From positions 1 to 8,315 of the forward strand of contig CAYLOP010000140.1 in assembly GCA_964385305.1 (NCBI GenBank): DNA of 8,315 nt. Reading direction: 5' to 3'. Positions 1 to 6,340 of the stretch are shown here, piece after piece. This DNA is from CAYLOP01 sp964385305 (lineage in GTDB: Bacteria; Chloroflexota; Anaerolineae; Anaerolineales; E44-bin32). Position numbers and translations under genes: made by a program. The notes under the pieces are model-generated. The model saw only the letters and a program-made list of their open reading frames with translations. It was not told where the DNA came from and did not search any database. Numbering within the stretch: position 1 is the first letter of the stretch; the number at the start of each line of letters is the position of its first letter.

Positions 1-1679
1 AGCAGGCCAATCTGTTCATTGTTCCGCTAGACCAGTCCAGGGTCTGGTATCGGTATCACCGTCTGTTTGCCGAGTTGCTGCGTCATCGACTGCGGGCTTC
101 CCATCCAAATCTTGAAGCCGAATTACACCAGCGAGCCAGTGGTTGGTTTGAAGCCGAGGGCCTGACAGCCGAGGCCATCCAGCACACTCTGGCCGCGCAG
201 GATTGGGAGCGGGCTGGAAGTCTCATTCAAGACATTAGCACGGACTATCTCAAGCGTGGTGAAGTGCTGACAGTGGTTCAGTGGTTCCAGTCGCTGCCCG
301 AAGAAATGCTGCTGTCCAATCCAAAATTATGTTTTGATTATTGCTGGCCGTTGCTTCTGGCAGGTCAATATGATGTGGCGGCTCCATTGTTGGAGCGCGT
401 GGAACAAGCTGCAAAAGAACTTCCTGCCTTCCTAGGAGAGATTTATGCCGCTCAAGCTTATCTGGCGCGCGGCGTGGGCGATCACAAGCGCATGGTCGCG
501 CGTTCCCAGTGGGCGCTGGAATACTTGCCGAAAAGCTCGGTTATTTCCAGAGGTATCGTCGCGATGAACTTGGGACTGGCCTACTGGCATATGGGGCAGA
601 TGCGCGACGCCGAGGAGGTCCTCGCAGAAGCATTGGAGGTGGCCCAGACAACGGACAATCATTATGCAGCCCTGACATCCTTGATTTTCTTGGGGCGTGT
701 TTTCGCCGTGCGTGGACAATTGCACCAGGCAGAGGAATATTTTTCGAGCGCTATCCAGCAAGGGAAAGAAATGCCGATCAACGCGCTGGCGTACATGGAT
801 TTGGCTGCCCTGCATTACGAGTGGAATGCGCTGGACGTGAGCGATGCGCATTTACAGAGCGCGATGGCGCTCTGCCAGCGAGCGCGGAATGACGAGTTCC
901 TTGTCGGTTGTTTATTGCTGGGTTCACGCCTGCGAGTTGCGCAAGGCGATTTAGCGGGCGCCGAAGAAGCGTTGGAGCAGGCCTGGGCGTTGGTGCGTGG
1001 AGGAAAGATCCCTGTGCCGATGGCTGAACGAGTGGATGTGGCCCAGGCCCATTTGTTGTTGGAAAAAGGTGAATCCGCAGGCGAGTGGGGTCAGAAACTG
1101 ACGGAAAAGGTGGACTGCCACCCGTTCTATAGGTTTCTTGGTTTGACAAAGGCTCGGACTTTGCCGGATGCTCATGCCAGGGTATATCTCGAAAGACTGA
1201 GCCAGGCGGCGCAGGCCAATGAGTGGGGCTATGGATTGGTCGCCATCCGTGCGTTGCAGGCAGCTTTAGCCGAAACCCAAGAGGATGGGCTGGAATATTT
1301 GACCGAAGCGCTGCAACTGGCCGAAGGTGGCGGATTTATCCGTTCGTTTGTGGAGGCGGGGGAGGCGCTGATCCCGCTTTTACACGAAGCGACAAGTCGC
1401 GGTGTTTTGCCCGATTATGTGGGGCGGATACTGGCTGTGATGACGGAAAAGGTCGATATCGCGGGAGCAGGTTCGGCGTTCATGATTGAACCGTTGAGCG
1501 CGCGCGAGCTTGAGGTGTTGCGGCTGGTCGCAGCGGGGATGTCCAACCGGGAGATCGCTGAGAAACTGGTCATCAGCACAGGGACGGCAAAAACGCATGT
1601 CCATAATCTGTGCGGGAAGCTGGGGGTGCACAATCGCACGGAAGCCGCAATGAAGGCAAAAGAGCTGGGCTTGGTGTAG
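1..1679 (+). CDS. MalT-like LuxR-family transcriptional activator, C-terminal part (5' truncated by window)
   Basis: This is a DNA-binding transcriptional activator of the large ATP-dependent (MalT/LAL/STAND) LuxR type. The frame is already open at base 3, so the N-terminal P-loop NTPase part lies outside the window and 558 codons remain. Residues 2-31 contain the characteristic ANLFIVPLD...WYRYHRLFAELL stretch that ends the NTPase/winged-helix module. Residues from about 40 to 470 are alpha-helical and TPR-like, with clear repeats around 180-335 (for example the helices around AYWHMGQMRDAEEVLAEAL). This is the usual effector-sensing superhelix. Residues 496-558 form a complete LuxR helix-turn-helix, beginning EPLSARELEVLRLVAAGMSN and continuing through REIAEKL, TAKTHVHNLCGKL and NRTEA. 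The TTG at 75 falls inside the conserved motif and is not the true start. Its inducer and target promoters are unknown. The gene ends 118 bases before the Lnt-like gene, with a hairpin between, so it is probably a separate unit. Confidence 0.93.
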   Translation, partial: QANLFIVPLDQSRVWYRYHRLFAELLRHRLRASHPNLEAELHQRASGWFEAEGLTAEAIQHTLAAQDWERAGSLIQDISTDYLKRGEVLTVVQWFQSLPEEMLLSNPKLCFDYCWPLLLAGQYDVAAPLLERVEQAAKELPAFLGEIYAAQAYLARGVGDHKRMVARSQWALEYLPKSSVISRGIVAMNLGLAYWHMGQMRDAEEVLAEALEVAQTTDNHYAALTSLIFLGRVFAVRGQLHQAEEYFSSAIQQGKEMPINALAYMDLAALHYEWNALDVSDAHLQSAMALCQRARNDEFLVGCLLLGSRLRVAQGDLAGAEEALEQAWALVRGGKIPVPMAERVDVAQAHLLLEKGESAGEWGQKLTEKVDCHPFYRFLGLTKARTLPDAHARVYLERLSQAAQANEWGYGLVAIRALQAALAETQEDGLEYLTEALQLAEGGGFIRSFVEAGEALIPLLHEATSRGVLPDYVGRILAVMTEKVDIAGAGSAFMIEPLSARELEVLRLVAAGMSNREIAEKLVISTGTAKTHVHNLCGKLGVHNRTEAAMKAKELGLV

Positions 1680-1707
1680 AACGAGATAAACTCTCGTCGT
1701 TTATTTT

Positions 1708-1752
1708 TCAACCCCCTAATCTACCGTTTGGTAGATGCGATGAGGGGGTTGA
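1708..1752. terminator. Strong two-tier hairpin, possible terminator lacking a U-tract
   Basis: A perfect 10-bp stem pairs TCAACCCCCT (1708-1717) with AGGGGGTTGA (1743-1752). Inside it a second perfect 7-bp stem pairs ATCTACC (1719-1725) with GGTAGAT (1730-1736) around a GTTT loop, leaving a 6-base bulge on the 3' side. It sits 28 bases after the regulator's stop codon, which is the expected place for a terminator. No U-rich run follows on either strand: downstream on + is TTGGGTTAAAG, and the T-rich run TTTATTTTT lies 5' of the stem. It may be a U-tract-independent terminator, an RNA-stabilising element at the end of the regulator mRNA, or a DNA site. Confidence 0.5.
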
Positions 1753-1783
1753 TTGGGTTAAAGTAAGTGTGCGATTGAAGTTC

Positions 1784-1791
1784 AAAAGGAG
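1784..1791 (+). promoter_or_regulatory. Ribosome binding site that decides the start of the Lnt-like gene
   Basis: AAAAGGAG is followed by 6 bases and then ATG at 1798. An in-frame TTG two codons earlier (1792) directly abuts this site and would have no proper spacing, so ATG 1798 is the better start. Confidence 0.75.
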
Positions 1792-1797
1792 TTGAAA

Positions 1798-3285
1798 ATG
1801 AATTCTCATACACGTTTTGTGCTCGGCCTTCTGTTATCCGCCTTAAGCGGTGTGATGCTTTTGCTGGCTTTCCCGCCATACGGGATATGGTGGCTGGCCT
1901 GGTTCGCTTTCGTACCGGGCATCTTTGCACAATACCGGCTCTTTCCTGTCAAATATTCGAGCCTGGCACCTGCTATATATTTGCTGGTCTGGCTGGGCCC
2001 TTACCTGGCGAGGCTGTTTGGCACGGAGTTCGGTCCGTTCTTCACCTATCTTGGTGTGCTGGTCGGGATCCTCGCCTATTTCACCTACCGGGAGCGGGGC
2101 CTTATCGAACGCACACAATACCGCTGGCTGGTCGTGCAAGGTGTGGTCGCGTGGGTGGGATTTGAGATGGTGCGCGCCACGTTTATCCCGGTCATCGCAA
2201 CCAGCGCCTTCATCGGCTATTCCCAGGCGACCCAGGCATGGCTGATCCAGCCCGTGTCGGTACTCAGCATCTACGGGCTCAACATCCTCATGATGGTGGT
2301 CAATTACGCGCTGGCGCAGGGCGTGATGGCCGGGTACGACCGCAGGCAGGCTGCATCTGTCAGCCCAACCCTGGCGCTGCGGCTCGCCCGCAACTGGCTG
2401 GCGGCCGCAGGGGTGCTCGTGGCCGCATGGATCGGGGCCAGCCTGATCATCCTGAACAGCGCGCCGCAGGATGCGCCAACCATCCGTGTAGCAGCCTTAC
2501 GGGCGAACTATCCGCTACCAGCTCACCGGGACGAAGTGAATACGTCGACGGTGCGGTTTGATACGTTCGCGCAGCAGGCACGCAGAGCTGCCGCCCAGGG
2601 AGCCCAGGTGCTCTTTACGTCGGAGATGATGTTCAATTTTGACCCGCAGGTCGAATTCACGGATGCGTTCCGCGCGATTGCTAAAGAAACGGACGCTTAC
2701 ATCTTCATCTCGTATTCGGTACTCAAAGAGGGGGAGCTGAGGCGTAACCAGGCGGTGTTGCTCAGCCCGGAGGGTACCTTTTCCGAGGTGTACAACAAGA
2801 CCCATATCCCGCCAGGCGAGTTCTACGATGTAAAGGTCGGTACATTCCCGGTCTTCGATACGTCCTTCGGCCACATGGCAAGCTTGATCTGCGCGGATGG
2901 CAACTATACCGACATTGCCCGCAAACTGACCCAAAACGGCGCGCAGTTGATCGCCGCACCCTACAAGGAATTCCCTGGCTTCGGGGAACAACTTTGGCAG
3001 AACGTAACGTTCCGCGCGGTGGAAAACCAAACAGCTATGGTCATCACCGGAGCAACCAGTGTGGCGGCCATCATCGACCCGAATGGAAGACAGGTGGCGT
3101 TGGATGTCAACAAGGACGGTTCGGAAGTAGTTCTGGTAGGTGATGTCAGCTTGGGCTCAGGCAAAGGAACGCTCTATACATCACTGGGTGACATTCTTGG
3201 TTGGGCCACGATGGCAGGGCTTGTGGCTTTCATCATCTACCAGACTGCGGAGGGGAGACGGATCAAAAAGGAAGCGAAGCGCTAA
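1798..3285 (+). CDS. Apolipoprotein N-acyltransferase (Lnt)-like membrane protein of the carbon-nitrogen hydrolase superfamily
   Basis: This 495-residue membrane protein has the Lnt architecture. Hydrophobic segments lie at about 6-25, 28-45, 58-72, 80-98, 110-128, 148-175 and 199-219. A nitrilase-fold domain spans about 228-450, and a last membrane helix lies at about 463-481. The catalytic triad is visible: Glu276 in FTSEMMF, Lys334 in YNKTHIPPGEF and Cys365 in LICADGNY. Glu341 matches the additional essential Glu343 of E. coli Lnt. In the family the enzyme transfers an acyl chain from phospholipid to the N-terminal cysteine of lipoproteins through a thioester on Cys. Here Cys is followed by Ala-Asp instead of Tyr-Glu, and the region corresponding to Trp237 (NYPLPAHRD) has no Trp, so the exact reaction is uncertain. 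Acylation of another substrate, or amidase activity, is possible. A strong RBS supports ATG 1798. The next gene begins 71 bases downstream on the same strand, so the two may be co-transcribed. Confidence 0.85.
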   Translation: MNSHTRFVLGLLLSALSGVMLLLAFPPYGIWWLAWFAFVPGIFAQYRLFPVKYSSLAPAIYLLVWLGPYLARLFGTEFGPFFTYLGVLVGILAYFTYRERGLIERTQYRWLVVQGVVAWVGFEMVRATFIPVIATSAFIGYSQATQAWLIQPVSVLSIYGLNILMMVVNYALAQGVMAGYDRRQAASVSPTLALRLARNWLAAAGVLVAAWIGASLIILNSAPQDAPTIRVAALRANYPLPAHRDEVNTSTVRFDTFAQQARRAAAQGAQVLFTSEMMFNFDPQVEFTDAFRAIAKETDAYIFISYSVLKEGELRRNQAVLLSPEGTFSEVYNKTHIPPGEFYDVKVGTFPVFDTSFGHMASLICADGNYTDIARKLTQNGAQLIAAPYKEFPGFGEQLWQNVTFRAVENQTAMVITGATSVAAIIDPNGRQVALDVNKDGSEVVLVGDVSLGSGKGTLYTSLGDILGWATMAGLVAFIIYQTAEGRRIKKEAKR

Positions 3286-3295
3286 ATGGTTATCG

Positions 3296-3328
3296 AGACT
3301 TCCGAAGTCGGGAAGACTTCGGAAGTCT
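3296..3328. repeat. Perfect 14-bp inverted repeat with 5-base spacer
   Basis: AGACTTCCGAAGTC (3296-3309) and GACTTCGGAAGTCT (3315-3328) are exact reverse complements separated by GGGAA. Each arm is also nearly self-palindromic (ACTTCCGAAGT), so two small hairpins or one long one can form. It starts 10 bases after the Lnt-like stop codon, and the next gene's Shine-Dalgarno follows about 16 bases later. The downstream sequence is A-rich with no U-tract, so simple intrinsic termination is unlikely. It could be a dispersed intergenic palindrome of the REP type, an mRNA processing or stability element, or a regulator site. Confidence 0.8.
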
Positions 3329-3356
3329 AAGAAGAATGAAAAAAAGGAGATAGAAA

Positions 3357-3923
3357 ATGAACAAGTCTAAGCTCATCTGGGGAATCATCTGTCTGGTCAT
3401 CGCTGGGGGGTTAGCCGTAGCAAACCTGGCCCTTCCGCCCGAAGACCTGATGTTTCAGGTCGGTGATATCAATATGCCCTGGATCCCGCCAATTGTGCTG
3501 GGGATAGTGGGTGTCGTTCTGCTCGCAACAGTGAATCAGCCTGAGGAAAGGAAAGAAGAACCGGACATTGACACTGAAAGAGCGGCGCTAAACAAACGTC
3601 TGGAAACCATGGCCTGGGGGGCATTCCTGATCATGCTGGGTGGATTTATGTTTGTACCGGAAGAGATCATCAAGGGTGGATGGTGGTCCATTGGTGTCGG
3701 GCTCATCTTCCTGGGTTTGAATGCAGCGCGCTATTTCAGCGGCTTGCGGATGAGTGGCTTCACCACCTTCTTGGGCATCGTCTCGGTCATCGGCGGGGTG
3801 TTGGACCTGGTCGGTATGGAAGGGGTGAATGGCGCTGTGCTGATCATCGTCCTGGGCGGTTACCTGATCGCAAAGCCGTATTTCGAGAAGCGCCAACTTT
3901 TTGGCAAGGCCGAGGAATCCTAG
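3357..3923 (+). CDS. Multi-pass membrane protein of unknown function, 188 residues
   Basis: I do not recognise the family. The protein has about six hydrophobic segments: about 7-25, 41-58, 85-101, 109-122, 135-151 and 156-173. A charged, probably cytoplasmic, loop at about 60-84 is rich in Glu and Arg (QPEERKEEPDIDTERAALNK), and the C-terminal tail is charged (KPYFEKRQLFGKAEES). No catalytic motif is seen. The layout resembles small hydrophobic membrane proteins with LiaF/DUF-like glycine-rich helices, but that resemblance is only general. The start at ATG 3357 is well supported by AAAAAGGAG at 3341-3349, 7 bases upstream. It lies 71 bases downstream of the Lnt-like gene and may share its transcript unless the inverted repeat between them interrupts transcription. 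The 147-base gap that follows separates it from the exporter operon. Confidence 0.8.
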   Translation: MNKSKLIWGIICLVIAGGLAVANLALPPEDLMFQVGDINMPWIPPIVLGIVGVVLLATVNQPEERKEEPDIDTERAALNKRLETMAWGAFLIMLGGFMFVPEEIIKGGWWSIGVGLIFLGLNAARYFSGLRMSGFTTFLGIVSVIGGVLDLVGMEGVNGAVLIIVLGGYLIAKPYFEKRQLFGKAEES

Positions 3924-3990
3924 CTTTCGAGTACTTAGCGGAAAACCTGCTCATGCACCAGGTCAAGCCTTGGGGAGTGTGAGGGAAATG

Positions 3991-4022
3991 TCAACATCAG
4001 AAGAATGTGAATCGAATGTTGA
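3991..4022. promoter_or_regulatory. 7-bp inverted repeat upstream of the exporter operon (possible operator)
   Basis: TCAACAT (3991-3997) and ATGTTGA (4016-4022) are exact reverse complements with an 18-base spacer. The right arm overlaps the candidate -35 element. This is a plausible repressor half-site pair, but a 7-bp match with this spacing can also occur by chance. Confidence 0.25.
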
Positions 4023-4047
4023 TCAGAGCGAAATGAATAGATATTTT
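4019..4047 (+). promoter_or_regulatory. Candidate sigma-70-type promoter of the ABC exporter operon
   Basis: TTGATC (4019-4024) and TATTTT (4042-4047) are 17 bases apart; each matches 4 of 6 consensus bases. Transcription from here would begin about 17-20 bases before ATG 4071 and would still carry the AAGGAG Shine-Dalgarno at 4058-4063. The position after a 147-base gap fits an operon promoter, but the match is modest. Confidence 0.3.
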
Positions 4048-4070
4048 AGGAAAAAGGAAGGAGAAGTTCA

Positions 4071-5078
4071 ATGCCTGCAATTCTAGAGGTCGATCATTTG
4101 GTCAAGAAGTACGGTGACTTTGAAGCCGTGAAAGGCATCAGCTTTGAAGTGGAAGAGGGGGAGGTCTTTGGTCTCTTGGGGCCCAATGGAGCCGGGAAAA
4201 CACAGACCATCTCTATGCTAACAGGAATCATTGAGCCAACCTCAGGTACGGCACGTGTGGGCGGTTACGATATTCGCTCTGACATGGATAAGGCCAAGAA
4301 GATCAATGGGTTGGTGCCTCAAGATTTAGCTCTCTACCCGACACTGAGCGCCAGGGCTAATTTGAACTTCTTTGGGCGTATCTACGGACTGCAAGGCAAG
4401 GATCTGAAGGAGCGTGTGGAGGATGTGTTACGTATCGTCGCGCTAACTGAGCGCGCCGATGAGACCGTCGAGAAGTATTCGGGTGGGATGAAGCGCCGCG
4501 TCAACATCGCCGCTGGCTTGCTGCATCACCCTAAACTGCTCTTCCTGGATGAGCCGACCGTAGGTGTGGATCCCCAGAGCCGCAACCACATCTTTGAAAG
4601 CGTGATGCGTCTCAACCGCGAGCGCGGTATGAGCATCGTTTATACCAGCCACTACATGGAAGAGGTTGAGCTGCTGTGTAATCGGGTGGCGATCATCGAC
4701 GAGGGGAAGATCATCGCTCTGGATACCATCAAGAACCTGATCGCCTTGTTGGGCGGGGGCGTGATCCGCGTTGGCCTGGAGAAAGTGGACGATGATCTGC
4801 TGGCGCAACTATCAGCCTTGCCGGGGGTTGAGGGCGCCGAGTTGACAACGCAGCCAGTCCTCCCACCACCTTCAGAAGAAGAAGTGGAGACCAAAGAGCG
4901 AGAGCTTGTGGATACAAGCCCGGTTGTCAAGATCGTGGCTGAGCACAGTCAAACAGCTGTAGTGAATGTGATCAGCTGTCTCAACGAAAGAGATATTACC
5001 CTCACCTCCTTGGAAATCCTGGAGCCCAATTTGGAAAGTGTCTTCCTGCACTTGACGGGAAAGAAATTGAGGGAGTGA
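4071..5078 (+). CDS. ABC transporter ATP-binding protein (ABC-2 exporter type, DrrA/CcmA-like)
   Basis: This 335-residue protein is the cytoplasmic motor of an ABC-2 exporter. All nucleotide-binding motifs are intact: Walker A GPNGAGKT (37-44), Q-loop Gln84 in VPQD, signature YSGGM (136-140), Walker B LLFLDEP (156-162) with catalytic Glu161, D-loop GVD (165-167) and switch His194 in TSHYMEE. Residues from about 225 form the extra C-terminal domain typical of DrrA-like ATPases, ending LEILEPNLESVFLHLTGKKL. That domain carries a proline/glutamate-rich stretch at about 264-280, which is probably a flexible linker. A strong Shine-Dalgarno, AAGGAG, lies 7 bases before ATG 4071. The stop codon is 3 bases from the first permease, so the two are almost certainly translationally coupled. 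Only one ATPase is present for two permeases, which suggests that an ATPase homodimer drives a permease heterodimer. The substrate cannot be deduced. Confidence 0.95.
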   Translation: MPAILEVDHLVKKYGDFEAVKGISFEVEEGEVFGLLGPNGAGKTQTISMLTGIIEPTSGTARVGGYDIRSDMDKAKKINGLVPQDLALYPTLSARANLNFFGRIYGLQGKDLKERVEDVLRIVALTERADETVEKYSGGMKRRVNIAAGLLHHPKLLFLDEPTVGVDPQSRNHIFESVMRLNRERGMSIVYTSHYMEEVELLCNRVAIIDEGKIIALDTIKNLIALLGGGVIRVGLEKVDDDLLAQLSALPGVEGAELTTQPVLPPPSEEEVETKERELVDTSPVVKIVAEHSQTAVVNVISCLNERDITLTSLEILEPNLESVFLHLTGKKLRE

Positions 5079-5081
5079 GCC

Positions 5082-6326
5082 ATGAGTGCATTAAGCATAG
5101 CTTTCAAGGATATTCAAATCTTCCTCAAAGATCGAGGGGCACTCTTTCAACTCTTCTTGCTGCCTTTGGTATTCATCATTGCCTACAGTGCGGTAGCAGC
5201 ATCCTTCGAGGCTGAGGAGCAGGATCAACGTATCCCTTTGCCCGTGGTTGATCTCGATGGTGGGAGAGAAGCAGAGACTTTGCTCGATGGTCTGGATAGG
5301 GCGGGAGGTGTACAGGTAGATTTGATCGACGGGCAGGATGCCATGCAGAAGCTGGAAGAGAATGAGATCTCCCGGCTGCTCAACATCCCAGAAGATTTCA
5401 CAGAGGGGATTTCAGAGGGTCGAACGGTGACTCTTCGGCTTCTCAGCCATCCCGATGCCAGTATGGAACAGACCGAGGCGGTACGCCTGGTCATTGAAGG
5501 GGTGGCTCAGGATATGGCGCTTGAGAGCCAAATACTTGCCAGCTTACAACAGATGGGTGAGATGCAAGCCAACGCTCCTCCGGAATATCAGGAGGCCTTT
5601 GCGGTAGATAAGACAATCGCTCAAGCCCAGAGCCAGTTTGAGGAATCGCAAGAGCGTCCTCTGGTGACCATCATACAAACGGTCCCGGGTCAGGAGAGCG
5701 AGAAGGAGGAACTTCCAGGTACAGCGGAGGTGGCGGTGCCTGGTTTTACGGTCTTGTTTGTATTTCTGACAGCCCAGTCCACGGCCCGTTCAATTTACGA
5801 CGAAAAGAAGGTTGGTTCCTTCCGCCGCCTGCTGGCAGCACCGATCAGCAAAGCATCCTTGCTGGCCGGGAAAGTGGTGCCGAACTTCATCACTGCGCTC
5901 ATACAGACCGCGATCATCTTCTTATTTGGCGCGTTTGGGTTGAGCCTGATTGGGTTCACACCGGTCGAGTTAGGGAACGATCCTGTTGCATTGGTGATCG
6001 CCGTTTTGTTGATCGCCCTCTGCTCCAGTGCGCTGGGCGTGGTAATCGCGGCCCTGGCGCGAACGGAGAACCAAATTGGTGGTCTAAGCACCCTCATCCT
6101 ATGGGGTCTGGGAACCTTGGGTGGTTCCATTATTCCGTATTTCATCCTTGAAAACATGCTCGGACCCATCCCGATGGCTTTGCCTCACTATTGGGCTAAC
6201 AAGGCTTTAGATGACATCATGGTCCGTGGGATGATGCTGGCGGATGTATCCCTAGCATTGATCATGCTCTTAGGCTTTACGCTGGTTTTCTTCCTCGTAG
6301 GTCTATGGCGCTTCGATTTTGATTAG
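5082..6326 (+). CDS. ABC-2 type transporter permease, first subunit
   Basis: This 414-residue integral membrane subunit has the ABC-2 (YhhJ/DrrB-like, with a large external loop) topology. One N-terminal helix lies at about 20-40, followed by a long hydrophilic region at about 41-216 predicted to be extracytoplasmic. Five C-terminal helices follow at about 217-237, 265-290, 303-325, 334-358 and 388-409. After the second helix the conserved cytoplasmic coupling segment reads DEKKVGSFRRLLAAPISK (about 240-257). Near the C-terminus the family-typical PHYWANKALDDIMVRG occurs at about 368-383. The start at ATG 5082 is supported by GAGGGAG ending 6 bases upstream and overlapping the ATPase stop region. 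The N-terminus (FKDIQIFLKDRGAL) closely matches the second permease, so the two are paralogues and probable heterodimer partners. The external domain contains a Gln/Glu-rich, probably helical, stretch at about 140-192. Confidence 0.93.
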   Translation: MSALSIAFKDIQIFLKDRGALFQLFLLPLVFIIAYSAVAASFEAEEQDQRIPLPVVDLDGGREAETLLDGLDRAGGVQVDLIDGQDAMQKLEENEISRLLNIPEDFTEGISEGRTVTLRLLSHPDASMEQTEAVRLVIEGVAQDMALESQILASLQQMGEMQANAPPEYQEAFAVDKTIAQAQSQFEESQERPLVTIIQTVPGQESEKEELPGTAEVAVPGFTVLFVFLTAQSTARSIYDEKKVGSFRRLLAAPISKASLLAGKVVPNFITALIQTAIIFLFGAFGLSLIGFTPVELGNDPVALVIAVLLIALCSSALGVVIAALARTENQIGGLSTLILWGLGTLGGSIIPYFILENMLGPIPMALPHYWANKALDDIMVRGMMLADVSLALIMLLGFTLVFFLVGLWRFDFD

Positions 6327-6340
6327 GGAGGAGGACAAGC

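Noticed and set aside
75..77. TTG at 75 as the start of the regulator gene
   Set aside because: The frame is open from base 3, and the codons before 75 encode the conserved ANLFIVPLD...WYRYHRLFAE motif of this family, so the gene begins upstream of the window.
1792..1794. TTG at 1792 as the start of the Lnt-like gene
   Set aside because: It directly abuts the AAAAGGAG Shine-Dalgarno with no spacing, while ATG 1798 has the ideal 6-base spacing.
2515..3030. Long minus-strand open frame (171 codons) inside the Lnt-like gene
   Set aside because: It lies wholly inside a gene with clear catalytic motifs, has no ribosome binding site, and its protein has an arbitrary composition typical of an antisense shadow.
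3945..3963. ACCTG/CAGGT pairing after the 188-residue membrane protein gene as a terminator
   Set aside because: The stem is only 5 bp with a 9-base loop and no U-tract, which is no better than chance.
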